A DNA stretch of 64,000 bases from Armatimonadota bacterium (lineage in GTDB: Bacteria > Armatimonadota > Zipacnadia > JAUWAU01): contig JAUWAU010000002.1 of assembly GCA_030601885.1 (NCBI GenBank), forward strand, positions 265,066-329,065, read 5' to 3'. The notes under the pieces were generated by a model. The model saw only the letters and a program-made list of their open reading frames with translations. It was not told where the DNA came from and ran no database searches. Position 1 is the stretch's first letter, and each line of letters opens with the position of its first letter. A program made the position numbers and the translations under genes. Below are positions 1 through 8,769 of this stretch, piece after piece.

Positions 1-650
1 ACAAGTGCGCCGTGGCAAAAACCATCCGGGAGTACGTTCGCTCGGGCGGATTTCTGTTCGTGATGTGCCTTGCCGTGGACACGCTCGACATAGCGTTGGC
101 CGCCGACGGCATCGACATCGTCCCACCTCAGATCGACGGCACGCCCATCGATGCGGATGCGCGGGCGCGGCTCGACTTCTCGAAGACATTCGGTTTCAAG
201 GGCTTCCGCCTCGTCGTGGACCCGATGGAGCGGGAGTTCTCCGACATCGACGTGCCCCCACGGGTCGTTGACACGAGCTCCAAAGGCGAGGTATTCGAGC
301 TCTTCGAGTTCTCGGCGAAGCAAGACCCAATCCTCACCATGCTCACCCAGGACCACACCGGCGTCGTCCACGACTTCCTGGGACAGACGACGGCCTTCAA
401 TCGGGCGACGCTGAAGGACTCAGTCATCGTCATGGCCAGCATGCCCAATGCTGGGCCGGCGAAATACATGCACGGGGATTACGGCGAGGGGACATTCACC
501 TTATACGGCGGCCACGACCCGGAGGACTATGCTCACGTCGTCGGCGAGGAGCCGACCGACCTATCCTTCCACAAGCACTCCCCCGGCTACCGCCTCATCC
601 TGAACAACATCCTCTTCCCGGCCGCCAAGCGGACGCCGCGGAAGACGTAG
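1..650 (+). CDS. C-terminal part of an asparagine synthetase B-like / amidotransferase-like protein (5' end outside window)
   Basis: The reading frame is open to the left edge, and the codons before the first GTG (position 12) continue in frame, so the start lies upstream of the window. About 215 residues are visible. The stretches REYVRSGGFLF, ETLDIALAA-like TLDIALAADGIDI, FLGQTTAFNRATL, YMHGDYGEGTFTLYGGHDPEDY and SPGYRLILNNILFPAAK match, from memory, a large uncharacterised family often labelled asparagine synthetase B in Bacteroidetes-like genomes. It does not resemble true AsnB: no N-terminal Cys glutaminase or SGGLDS motif is visible. The fold may be a ThuA/class I amidotransferase-like alpha/beta domain; that is inference. 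It ends with TAG and is followed by a 127-nt gap to the sulfatase-like gene. Confidence 0.6.
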   Translation, partial: KCAVAKTIREYVRSGGFLFVMCLAVDTLDIALAADGIDIVPPQIDGTPIDADARARLDFSKTFGFKGFRLVVDPMEREFSDIDVPPRVVDTSSKGEVFELFEFSAKQDPILTMLTQDHTGVVHDFLGQTTAFNRATLKDSVIVMASMPNAGPAKYMHGDYGEGTFTLYGGHDPEDYAHVVGEEPTDLSFHKHSPGYRLILNNILFPAAKRTPRKT

Positions 651-777
651 GGCAAAGACCACCGGTACTTCGACGGGCAACTCCACAAGGAGCAGCACTC
701 GATGGCGGAGAACTCCGGAGCGGCGCCACTCTCGTGCAGCGCGAGGGTTTCGTCAGCGACTTGGAGGGAGCATTGCC

Positions 778-1989
778 ATGAACGTCATCCTCATCGTCTC
801 CGACACCTTCCGGTACGACAATCTCGGCTGCGCCGGCAACCACGTGATCAACACGTCCGAGCTGGACAGCTTCGCCGCGCAAAGTGTCGTCTTCGATCAA
901 TGCCACGTCAGCAGCTTCCCGACCATCCCGCACCGCACGGACATGATCACCGGTCGGTACTCGTTCCCGCACTACGGGTGGTCGCCCCTCCGCCCCGAGT
1001 TGGCCAGCCTCGCCGAGGTGCTCAGAGGCGCCGGCTACGTTACGCAGCTCATCGCCGACACGCCGCACCTTATGAAGCACGAGTACAACTTCAGCCGCGG
1101 CTGTCACGGCTACTACTGGATACGGGGACAAGAGGGGGACATCTCCTTCACTCGGTGCAATTACGAGATCCCCACCGTCATGCGACGTGAGAAGACGCGG
1201 GTGCAGCCGCTCACCTTCGGGCACCCGCTCGTGGACCTGAACGCGTGGGCGAATCGAGAGTGGACCTGGGAGGAAGACGCGTTCGTGGCCCAGACGTGCC
1301 GGGCGGCCAGCAAGTGGCTCGAGGAGAACTACAAAGCGGACAAGTTCTTCCTCTGGGTAGACTGCTTCGATGTGCACGAGCCGTGGGCGGCGCCGCAGTT
1401 CTTCGTGGACATGTACCATCCGGGCTACCGGGGCGAGCCGATGCTCCACCCCAACTACGGGCCGGCGACGGCCTATACAAAGGCAGAACTGAAGAACCTG
1501 TGGGCCCATTACGCCGCCGAGACGACGCTGGTGAGCAAGTGGATCGGCTACCTACTGCGCAAGATCGAGGACCTCGGGCTCAACGAAAACACCGCCATCT
1601 GCTTCACCGCCGATCACGGCATGTACATCGGAGAGCACAACCGAGCGGGCAAGAGTAACATCTGCGAAGAGGACGACCGCGGCCCGTGGCCGCTGTACGA
1701 GGAGCTAACCCATATCCCGCTCATCATCCGCGCGCCCGGCGTCAGGTCCGGGCAGCGCATTCGCGAGCTGGCGCAGCCCCCCGACATCATGCCCACGCTG
1801 CTCGAACTGGCCGGGGTGGATGGGCCGGCCGCAATGGAGGGCCACTCCCTGGCGCCGCTCATGAAAGGGCGGAAGGTGAAGTGGCCGCGGCAGCATGCCT
1901 TCTGCTCGCCGGCTCTGACAGCGGGGCTCAATGACCGGCCCAAGACAACGGTGCGCAGCAAGCGCTGGGCGCTCGTCATCGGCGGCTAG
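778..1989 (+). CDS. Sulfatase-like hydrolase with Thr at the formylglycine position; ORF ends at a premature amber codon
   Basis: Alkaline-phosphatase superfamily, sulfatase family PF00884, 403 residues to the first stop. The N-terminus carries the metal-ligand strand NVILIVSDTFRYD (D9). The usual C/S-x-P-x-R-x4-TG signature appears as T49-I-P-H-R-T-D-M-I-T-G, so the residue normally converted to formylglycine is threonine. A second metal site TADHGMYIGEHN is present. Thr is the nucleophile in phosphodiesterases and nucleotide pyrophosphatases of this superfamily, so a phospho-substrate or a non-FGly mechanism is possible. No signal peptide is seen, so the protein is probably cytoplasmic. GGAGGGAG lies about 8 nt before ATG 778. 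The conserved C-terminal tail (RPELYDMRADPQQKRN) continues in the same frame after the TAG at 1987-1989. Confidence 0.85.
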   Translation: MNVILIVSDTFRYDNLGCAGNHVINTSELDSFAAQSVVFDQCHVSSFPTIPHRTDMITGRYSFPHYGWSPLRPELASLAEVLRGAGYVTQLIADTPHLMKHEYNFSRGCHGYYWIRGQEGDISFTRCNYEIPTVMRREKTRVQPLTFGHPLVDLNAWANREWTWEEDAFVAQTCRAASKWLEENYKADKFFLWVDCFDVHEPWAAPQFFVDMYHPGYRGEPMLHPNYGPATAYTKAELKNLWAHYAAETTLVSKWIGYLLRKIEDLGLNENTAICFTADHGMYIGEHNRAGKSNICEEDDRGPWPLYEELTHIPLIIRAPGVRSGQRIRELAQPPDIMPTLLELAGVDGPAAMEGHSLAPLMKGRKVKWPRQHAFCSPALTAGLNDRPKTTVRSKRWALVIGG

Positions 1990-2157
1990 GCCGGCTCACG
2001 GCCGGAGCTCTACGACATGCGCGCCGATCCGCAGCAGAAACGGAACGTCTTCAGCAAGAACCGCACCGCCGCCGAGCGCATGCACCGGGCGCTGCTGCGA
2101 TTCCTGAGCGACGTCGGGACCGATGAGGCGAAGATAGCGTCCGTGTCGGAGCTGTAG
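1987..2157 (+). other. In-frame continuation of the sulfatase-like gene after the amber codon
   Basis: After TAG 1987-1989 the same frame stays open to a second TAG at 2155-2157 and encodes AGSRPELYDMRADPQQKRNV and then a helical tail ending IASVSEL. ELYDxxxDPxxxxN is the standard C-terminal strand of sulfatases. This part is therefore the true end of the enzyme, and the full gene would be about 459 codons. The TAG sits where homologues usually have an aromatic residue (GGYA-like), so a single TAC or TAT to TAG change, a sequencing error or readthrough are all possible. TAG is a normal terminator elsewhere in the window, for example at 648-650. Confidence 0.75.
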
Positions 2158-2310
2158 GTACGGGCTGCAGATCGGAGCCGGCATTTCCGGCATGGCTGTG
2201 CCAGGGAGGTGAACGCGTGCCGCCGCCGAATACTCCCGGTGCTCTCGGTCGCGCTGCGTGCGGTACACAGCCAGGAGAGTTGCAGAAGCCCGACGAGAGT
2301 GGTGATCGCG

Positions 2311-3180
2311 ATGAAGACCTTCGAGTACACCGCGCCTGACAGCCTCGATGAGGCCATTGCTCTGCTGGCCAAGCATGGGGGCAAGGCTGCGCTCATCGCG
2401 GGGGCGACGGACATGATGCAGCGCATGAAGATCGGCGAGGCCGAGGTCCCTGACTGCATCGTGTCACTCAGCAAGCTGCACGATTTGGCGTACATAAACG
2501 TTGCCGATGGGGCCGTGGCTATTGGGGCCCTGACGTCGCTGGCGAACATCGAGCGGCACGACACGATCCGGGAGCACTGCACCGTGCTCGCCGAGGCGGC
2601 GGCCTCCATTGGATCGCCCCAGATTCGCAATCGGGGCACCCTCGTCGGCAACGTTTGCTCGGCCTCACCGGCGGCTGACGCGGCGGTTGCTCTGCTCGCC
2701 TTGGACGCACGCGTGAAGATCGCGGGCAGCGACGGCGAGAAGCAAATCGACATCGGCGACTTCTACACCGGCCCACGCGAGAGCTGCCTTGAGGCGACGC
2801 AGATCGTCACCGAGATCGCCCTGCCGGCGAAGGAGTGGTCGGGCAGCTCGTATCAGCGCACCGGGCTCCGCCGGGCCATGGACTGCTGCGTGGCGTCGGC
2901 CGCCGTGGCACTGATCGTGAACGCTGACGGCGAGATCAGCGCCGCCCGCGTCGCCCTGGGGGCAATGGCGCCAACGCCGATCCGAGTGCCTGCTGCCGAA
3001 GAGGCCTTGACCGGCCAGGTGGTGGGAGAGCAGTTGCTGGCCAAGGTCGCCGCCGCAGCCTCGGCGGCGGCACAGCCCATCAGCGACATCCGCGGGAGCG
3101 CCGAGTATCGCAAAGACTTGGCCGGCGTGCTTGCCCGGCGTGCAGTAGGAACAGCCTACAAGCGTTCGCGTGGATCGTGA
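2311..3180 (+). CDS. Xanthine dehydrogenase-type FAD-binding subunit (CoxM/XdhB-like)
   Basis: Medium, FAD-carrying subunit of a molybdenum hydroxylase, 289 residues. It passes electrons from the 2Fe-2S subunit to FAD and then to NAD or another acceptor in the cytoplasm. MKTFEYTAPDSLDEAIALL is the standard start of this family. AGATDMMQRMK is the first FAD loop (AGGTDL in relatives) and IGSPQIRNRGTLVGNVCSASP is the second (TIGGNL). A CO_deh_flav_C domain follows at about residues 175-280. ATG 2311 was chosen over the upstream GTG 2209 because family homology begins exactly there. It is first in the operon; the 2Fe-2S subunit follows after 26 nt. Confidence 0.92.
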   Translation: MKTFEYTAPDSLDEAIALLAKHGGKAALIAGATDMMQRMKIGEAEVPDCIVSLSKLHDLAYINVADGAVAIGALTSLANIERHDTIREHCTVLAEAAASIGSPQIRNRGTLVGNVCSASPAADAAVALLALDARVKIAGSDGEKQIDIGDFYTGPRESCLEATQIVTEIALPAKEWSGSSYQRTGLRRAMDCCVASAAVALIVNADGEISAARVALGAMAPTPIRVPAAEEALTGQVVGEQLLAKVAAAASAAAQPISDIRGSAEYRKDLAGVLARRAVGTAYKRSRGS

Positions 3181-3206
3181 GCAGGTCACCTGGGAGGGGG
3201 CCAGAG

Positions 3207-3683
3207 ATGGCGAAACAGCTCTTGTCACTGACGGTGAACGGGGAGCGGCACGAGTTGGCGGTGGACCCGCGAGATACGCTGCTTCGCGCGATCCGTGACC
3301 ACCTCGGCCTTACCGGGACGAAGGAGGGCTGCGGGGAGGGTGAGTGCGGCTCCTGCACGGTGCTGCTGGACGGCAAGCCGGTGTGCTCCTGCATCATGCT
3401 GGCCCTCGACGCCGAGGGCTGCGAGGTGACCACGATCGAGGGCATCGCCGAAGACGGAAAGCTGCATCCGCTCCAGCAGGCCTTCGTCGAGCACGGCGCC
3501 ATCCAGTGCGGATTCTGCACCCCAGGGATGATCGTGTCCGCCAAGGCGCTGCTGGATGAGAACCCTGATCCGACGGAAGATGAGATCCGGGCGGCAATTG
3601 TCGGCAACCTCTGCCGCTGCACGGGATACACGCACATCGTCAATGCCGTCAAAGCGGCCGCCGAGGCAATGTCCGGCCGATAA
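3207..3683 (+). CDS. Xanthine dehydrogenase-type 2Fe-2S subunit (CoxS/XdhC-like)
   Basis: Small iron-sulfur subunit, 158 residues, with two [2Fe-2S] clusters. The N-terminal plant-type ferredoxin motif is CGEGECGSCTVLLDGKPVCS. The C-terminal cluster cysteines are in CGFCTPGM and NLCRCTGY. Length and order match the CoxS family. ATG 3207 was chosen because it follows the Shine-Dalgarno GGGAGGGGG closely and gives the normal N-terminus MAKQLLSLTVNGE; an earlier in-frame start at 3177 would add ten unlikely residues. It lies between the FAD subunit and the molybdopterin subunit, as in other three-subunit hydroxylases. Confidence 0.95.
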   Translation: MAKQLLSLTVNGERHELAVDPRDTLLRAIRDHLGLTGTKEGCGEGECGSCTVLLDGKPVCSCIMLALDAEGCEVTTIEGIAEDGKLHPLQQAFVEHGAIQCGFCTPGMIVSAKALLDENPDPTEDEIRAAIVGNLCRCTGYTHIVNAVKAAAEAMSGR

Positions 3684-3713
3684 GCTGGCAGCGGAGCGAA
3701 GGAGCGCTGAGCG

Positions 3714-5942
3714 ATGAAAGAGCTTGCCTTCGTCGGGAAACCGGTATCGCGTCTGGGGGACCCGGAGAAAGCCACGGGCGCGGCGCGTTTCGGGGCCGAC
3801 TTCACCCTTCCGGGGATGCTGTATGCGAAGATAGTCCGCAGCCCCCATGCCCACGCAAAGATATTGTCCATCGACGCGTCCAAGGCGCTGGCGCTCGACG
3901 GCGTCGTGGCCGTGGCCACGCCGGAGGACACGCCGCAGAAGCGCTATGGGTTCGGTCTCGGGGACGAGACGATATTGGCGCAGGAGAAGGTGCGGTTCTG
4001 TGGCGAGGCGGTTGCCGCCATCGCGGCCACTGATCCGTATGTGGTCGAAGAAGCCCTGGGGCTCATCGAGGTGCAGTACGAGCCACTCCCCGCGGTTTTC
4101 GACGCGGAGGAAGCCATGAAGCCCAACGCCCCCCTCGTGCACGACGATCCCGCGTCGTACGAGGAGGGGTTCATTCCCTTCCCGGTGGAGCCGAAGGGCA
4201 ACATCGCCACGCATACGGAGATAGTCGAAGGCGACGTCGAAAAAGGCTTCGCGGAATCCGACCTCATCGTCGAGGAGCGCTACAGCACCGTCCCAATCCA
4301 TCAATCCTACATCGAGCCTCATGCGTGCCTGGCGCAGTGGGACCCGGACGGCAAGCTGACGGTGTGGACGTGCACGCAGGGGCACTTCGTTGTGCGGAGC
4401 CTCCTGGCGAAGGCCCTCGACCTGCCAATGACCAGCGTCAAAGTCGTGCCGATGGAGATCGGGGGCGGGTTCGGTGGGAAGGTCGCCGCCTACGTCGAGC
4501 CCATCGCCGCCGTGCTGGCGATGAAGACGGGCCGCGCGGTGCAGATCGTCCTCACCCGCCAGGAGGAGCTGGAGGACGCACGCCCGCGCTGCGCCACTGT
4601 CACCGAGGTCAAGACCGGCGTCAAGAAGGACGGCACCCTCGTGGCGCGGACGTTGAAGTTCATCGTGGACAACGGCGCCTATACCGACTTCGGACCGGGG
4701 ACAGCGGGCGCCTCCGTGGAGGCCGCCCGAGGGCCGTATCGGATCCCCAACGTGCACTTCGACGGGTATTCCGTGTGGACGAACAAGTTCAATACGGGGC
4801 CCATGCGAGCGCCGGGCTTTCCCCAGATAACCTTTGCCCTCGAGTCACATATGGACGTCATCGCCGAGAAGCTCGGCATGGATCCCGTGGAGCTGCGCCG
4901 CAAGAACGGGCTTCGAACGGGCGAGACCACCTTCGCAGGCACTGCCCCGCAAAAGGACGTCTTCATGGAGTGCCTGGACAAAGTGGTGGCCCGCATCGCA
5001 GAGGACCCGGAGAAGGACGCGCCGGACACCGGCTGGGGCATCGGCTGCGGTGAGTGGCGAACGGGTGGCCATCCGTCAGGGGCCACGCTGAAGATCAACG
5101 AAGACGGCACGGCGTCGCTGATCATCGGCGCGCCGGATCTCACCGGCTCCCGCACCAGCATCGCCCAGGTGGCGGCCGAGGAGCTGGGCGTTCGCATGGA
5201 TCAGCTCTTCACCGCCGTCGGCGATACGGACGAGGCTCCCCTGGGGCCGGTGAGCGCCGGCAGCATGGCGACGTACAATCTGACGAACGTCGTGCGGAAA
5301 ACGGCGCGAGAGCTCCGCGAGAAGCTGGTCGCGTTGGCCGCGGAGCATTTGCAGGCGGAAGAAGAAGACATCGAGATCGACGAAGGCGTCGCCTTCGTCC
5401 GTTCCGCCCGCGATAAACGCGCCACCTTCGCAGACCTGGTCGAAGGCCAGCAGATGGCCATCACCATGACGACTGAGGCTTTGCCGCCGACGCACGCCTT
5501 CTCGGTGCACGGGGTGAAAGTGCACGTTGATCGAGAGACGGGCAGGGCGACCGTGCTGCGCGCCATCGGCGCGCTGGACTGCGGGAAGGCGATCAATCCG
5601 CTGTCGGTGGCGGGCCAGATCGGCGGGGGGCTGGTGCAGGGCCTCGGGCAGGCGCTGTGCGAGCAGATCGTATTGGAGGACGGCGGCGTCGCCAGCCGGA
5701 GCTTCACCGACTACAAGCTCCTGACGGCCATGGACGTGCCGCCCGTCGAGCCTATCATCGTCGAGGGGGACCTCTCCACCAGCGATGGCCACGGCTGCAA
5801 GGGTATAGGCGAGCCGGTGCACGTCCCCACGGCAGGCGCCGTCGCGAACGCCATCTACAACGCCGTCGGCGCGCGCCTGTACGAGCTGCCGATGACGCCG
5901 GAGAAGGTTCACTGGGCTCTCAAGCAGAGGAGCGATACGTAG
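3714..5942 (+). CDS. Xanthine dehydrogenase-type molybdopterin-binding large subunit
   Basis: Catalytic subunit, 742 residues, which hydroxylates an aldehyde or N-heterocycle using molybdenum-molybdopterin cytosine dinucleotide. GKPVSRLGDPEKATGAARF is the a/b hammerhead start. IGGGFGGK (about residue 247) is the first Mo-cofactor loop, GPMRAPGFPQITFALE the second, and KGIGEPVHVPTAGAVANAI holds the catalytic Glu near the C-terminus. The CO dehydrogenase loop AYxCSFR is absent, so this is not an aerobic CO dehydrogenase. The substrate cannot be read from the sequence. A nucleoside-symporter-like MFS gene lies 1.4 kb downstream, which makes a purine-like substrate a weak possibility. No XdhC-type cofactor-insertion gene is in view. 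Confidence 0.93.
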   Translation: MKELAFVGKPVSRLGDPEKATGAARFGADFTLPGMLYAKIVRSPHAHAKILSIDASKALALDGVVAVATPEDTPQKRYGFGLGDETILAQEKVRFCGEAVAAIAATDPYVVEEALGLIEVQYEPLPAVFDAEEAMKPNAPLVHDDPASYEEGFIPFPVEPKGNIATHTEIVEGDVEKGFAESDLIVEERYSTVPIHQSYIEPHACLAQWDPDGKLTVWTCTQGHFVVRSLLAKALDLPMTSVKVVPMEIGGGFGGKVAAYVEPIAAVLAMKTGRAVQIVLTRQEELEDARPRCATVTEVKTGVKKDGTLVARTLKFIVDNGAYTDFGPGTAGASVEAARGPYRIPNVHFDGYSVWTNKFNTGPMRAPGFPQITFALESHMDVIAEKLGMDPVELRRKNGLRTGETTFAGTAPQKDVFMECLDKVVARIAEDPEKDAPDTGWGIGCGEWRTGGHPSGATLKINEDGTASLIIGAPDLTGSRTSIAQVAAEELGVRMDQLFTAVGDTDEAPLGPVSAGSMATYNLTNVVRKTARELREKLVALAAEHLQAEEEDIEIDEGVAFVRSARDKRATFADLVEGQQMAITMTTEALPPTHAFSVHGVKVHVDRETGRATVLRAIGALDCGKAINPLSVAGQIGGGLVQGLGQALCEQIVLEDGGVASRSFTDYKLLTAMDVPPVEPIIVEGDLSTSDGHGCKGIGEPVHVPTAGAVANAIYNAVGARLYELPMTPEKVHWALKQRSDT

Positions 5943-5974
5943 TAAGGCTATAGCGGGCGCTCGCGGTGGGCTGG

Positions 5975-7168
5975 CTATACTGATTCGGCGTTCATAAGCT
6001 CCCGCAGAGCGCCCTCGCACAACGGCCCCGCCAGCGGGCCGACGCAACTGCGCTTCTCCAGCGCGTACTTCTCGTCCCCATAGTGCTCCGGGTACATCAT
6101 GTACCCAAGCTCGTCGTTCGCTAGCCCAAAGACGAGCTTGTAGTCAGCCGACATCGCCTGCTTCACGCTGAGGCCGATCGCCGGGAAGGGCTCCCCGGGG
6201 AATGTCGCAATCTGCGCGGGGCCGATGTTCATCAGGTGCACTTCTGCGTGCAGATCGCCGGCGTCGGTTAGATCGGTCTTGATGATCCCCATGGCCACGG
6301 CGATCTGAAGCAGCTCGTTCTCCGGCGGAATGGGCACGCGAGCGTGGCGGACTCGTAACTGCGAAGCTTCCATGATCTCCCCCTCCTCGAGCGCCGTCAG
6401 GGCCGTGTCGGCGATGGCGCAGCCGATGCGCTCGGCCTCCTCGAAGCTGGGCTCAGCGACGTCCGCCGTGACCATGCCGCCGAGCGCGCCATTGAAGAAC
6501 AAGCCCACGCCGCCGAGCCGCTCTTCCAGACGATCGCAGAGATAGCCGGGGAAGTCGGCAGTTATGAGCCGGCTCTCGTACCAGAGCACCTCGGGGTGGC
6601 AGGCGAAGTTGACCAACGTCGCAATGCTGTTCCCGCCGTCGGCAGCCTCCAGATGAGCCACTGTGACGCTTCGATCGAGCACGTCCGGGTCGCGGATGTT
6701 CTTCGATACGCCATCGGGCACATCGGCCGCGCCGAGGCGAAGAGTTGCCGGAACGGAAGCGTCCAGGGCCTCAGAGAGGGCCTGTATTGCGCGCTGGCGC
6801 ACGAACTCCATGTGCTCCGGCTTCACCCCGGACTGCAGAGCGCTCGGGCCCCAGAGGCCGATCGTGTCGGGCCCGGAGTGCTGATGGGTGGCCGCGATGA
6901 CGATGTTCTCAGGCGGTATGCCCTTTATCTCCTCGCGCACGGCGCGCCCGTCGTGCTGCAGGTAGCCGATGACGTCGAGTGCGACCAGCCCCACCGTCGT
7001 GTCGCCGGATCGCAGAGCCAATGCGCGGGCGTAGAGCTCATCGTGAACGCCCTCGCTGGGCCTGTTGCCATCGCCAAGCCCCGCCAGCCAGACGGGCTGC
7101 ATGTCGGCCGGGGGGGTGATGGGCGCCTTGGCGGCGCCGGCGAGGAGCTGAGGTGCATCAGTGGTCAT
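5975..7168 (-). CDS. Neutral/alkaline ceramidase-like hydrolase (N-terminal domain family)
   Basis: 397 residues of the neutral ceramidase N-terminal family (PF04734-like). These proteins bind zinc and cleave amides or are of unknown substrate in environmental bacteria. LLAGAAKAPITPP is the usual start, VALDVIGY and ATHQHSGPDT carry metal-binding Asp/His residues, and FACHPEVLWYESRLITADFPGYL is the second metal region. ATG 7168 was chosen because AAGGAG (7177-7182 as complement) lies 8 nt upstream. The frame is open further and encodes a hydrophobic MRATVLILILCLSMPIGPMA at 7285, which could be a signal peptide if the longer start is used. It is convergent with the molybdenum hydroxylase operon. 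Confidence 0.8.
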   Translation of the reverse strand: MTTDAPQLLAGAAKAPITPPADMQPVWLAGLGDGNRPSEGVHDELYARALALRSGDTTVGLVALDVIGYLQHDGRAVREEIKGIPPENIVIAATHQHSGPDTIGLWGPSALQSGVKPEHMEFVRQRAIQALSEALDASVPATLRLGAADVPDGVSKNIRDPDVLDRSVTVAHLEAADGGNSIATLVNFACHPEVLWYESRLITADFPGYLCDRLEERLGGVGLFFNGALGGMVTADVAEPSFEEAERIGCAIADTALTALEEGEIMEASQLRVRHARVPIPPENELLQIAVAMGIIKTDLTDAGDLHAEVHLMNIGPAQIATFPGEPFPAIGLSVKQAMSADYKLVFGLANDELGYMMYPEHYGDEKYALEKRSCVGPLAGPLCEGALRELMNAESV

Positions 7169-7443
7169 CCGGGTTGCTCCTTCTAACACTACAACGACGC
7201 TTTGCCGGGCCGTTGCCATTGGACCGATGGGCATTGACAGGCACAAAATGAGGATGAGCACTGTGGCTCTCATGCCTGGCCTCACGATCCGGGATGGAAC
7301 CGGCCTTCATGCTTACGCGCGCCATCACCGATCACCTTCTCGCGGATCGAACTGGCGGCAGCGGAACAGAGCCCGGCAAGGAATACACGCGCTGGAGTCG
7401 AAGCTTCGCCCATTCGAGCACCCCTGATCAAGTAGGTGAGCCA

Positions 7444-8769
7444 TTGAAAGACACGGCCACAGGGGACCCGCAACGTTCCCCTGATGTCACGATACCCTTC
7501 GGGCTGCGTTGGCGACTGTCGCTGATGATGTTCCTGCAGTACGCGATCCTGGGCGCTTGGTCGCCGATCCTGGCGATCCACCTTGACGAACTCGGCATCG
7601 ACGGTCGCGGCATCGGCCTCATCTACAGCACTATCGCCTTCGCCTCGATGGTCGCGCCTTTCATCGCCGGGCAGATCGCCGACCGTTACTTCGCCACCGA
7701 GCGCTACATGGCGCTCGTGCACCTCCTCGGCGCCGGCCTGCTGTTTTACGCGGCTGCCCTGACGGCTTTCTGGCCGCTGTTCGTCGTGATGCTCCTGTAT
7801 TGCACCCTCTATACACCAACCGGCGCCCTGACCAACTCGCTCGCGTTCGCCCATCTGACTGATCCGCAGAAGAGCTTCGGCTCGATCCGGCTATGGGGGA
7901 CCATTGGATGGGTGGCCGTCGGTTGGATCTTCGGCATGTGGCTGGGGTCGCTTGATTCGTTCCTCGAGCACTTCTTCCCCGCCTGCGCCGAGAGCGTGGC
8001 GCGCTGGCGAGCCGTATTCGGCCAGCCAAGCATGCGCAATTGCCTCCATCTGGCCGGGGGCCTGTCCATTGCCCTGGGGCTCTTCTCCCTCGGCCTTCCA
8101 CACACGCCCCCGACGAAGACGGCGGAGAAGCCCTGGGCGTTCCTTGAGGCAGTCAAGCTGATGCGGCATCGCGACTTCGCCGTGCTGGCCATCGTAACGT
8201 TTTTCATCGCCACAGAGCTTGCGTTCTACTATCAGTTGACCTCCCTGTTCTTCAAGGAGGGCATTGGGATCCCCCCGGCCTGGGTCAGCCCGGTGATGAC
8301 CATCGGACAGGTCGCGGAAGTGCTCGTCCTGGCGGCTCTTCCGCTGAGCCTCATGCATCTCGGCATGCGCGCAACTATTGCCCTCGGGATCGCCGCCTGG
8401 CCGGTGCGGTACGTGATATTCGCCATCGGTCGGCCACGCTGGCTCGTACTGGCCTCGCAGTCGCTCCACGGCATCTGCTACACGTTCTTCGTCGTCGCAT
8501 CGCAGATCTACGTGAACTCCGTCGCCACACGCGACATCCGGGCCAGTGCGCAGAACCTCCTGGCGTTCCTTTACATGGGCATCGGCAAGCTCGTAGGCAA
8601 CATCTTCGCCGGGAAAATGGACGTGTACTTCCGACGCGACTTCCGCAAGATCTTCCTACTCCCGGCTCTCATCACAATGGTGTTTCTGGGCGTCTTCCTC
8701 GCCGGCTTCCGGGGGAAGGAGGCCGAGGCTGCCGAATCGGCGCAGGAAGATGAGGCTGCCGGCTCATGA
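7444..8769 (+). CDS. MFS transporter, nucleoside:H+ symporter-like
   Basis: Integral membrane transporter with about 12 transmembrane segments, of the NupG/LacY-related Nuc_H_symport group. FLQYAILGAWSPILAIHL, DELGIDGRGIGLIYS, SFGSIRLWGTIGWVAVGW and QSLHGICYTFFVVASQIYVN are typical of that family. The start is uncertain. TTG 7444 (MKDTATGDPQ) lies just before the first conserved segment, while ATG 7294 and 7309 would add about 50 non-conserved residues. It is divergent from the ceramidase-like gene. Uptake of nucleosides or small sugars is inferred from the family only. Confidence 0.8.
   Translation: MKDTATGDPQRSPDVTIPFGLRWRLSLMMFLQYAILGAWSPILAIHLDELGIDGRGIGLIYSTIAFASMVAPFIAGQIADRYFATERYMALVHLLGAGLLFYAAALTAFWPLFVVMLLYCTLYTPTGALTNSLAFAHLTDPQKSFGSIRLWGTIGWVAVGWIFGMWLGSLDSFLEHFFPACAESVARWRAVFGQPSMRNCLHLAGGLSIALGLFSLGLPHTPPTKTAEKPWAFLEAVKLMRHRDFAVLAIVTFFIATELAFYYQLTSLFFKEGIGIPPAWVSPVMTIGQVAEVLVLAALPLSLMHLGMRATIALGIAAWPVRYVIFAIGRPRWLVLASQSLHGICYTFFVVASQIYVNSVATRDIRASAQNLLAFLYMGIGKLVGNIFAGKMDVYFRRDFRKIFLLPALITMVFLGVFLAGFRGKEAEAAESAQEDEAAGS

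Noticed and set aside
1987..1989. TAG as a reassigned sense codon
   Set aside because: TAG ends several normal genes here (for example 648-650, 39705-39707 and 50988-50990), so the code is standard; the amber in the sulfatase is a local event.
3225..4757. A 510-codon minus-strand frame over the molybdenum hydroxylase genes
   Set aside because: The composition is typical of an antisense shadow and it crosses two well-supported genes.
3714..5942. Aerobic CO dehydrogenase large subunit (CoxL)
   Set aside because: The AYxCSFR active-site loop is missing; the protein belongs to the wider xanthine dehydrogenase-type family.
7234..7262. TTGACA upstream of the MFS gene as a promoter
   Set aside because: The -35 is perfect but no acceptable -10 occurs at 16-18 nt spacing.
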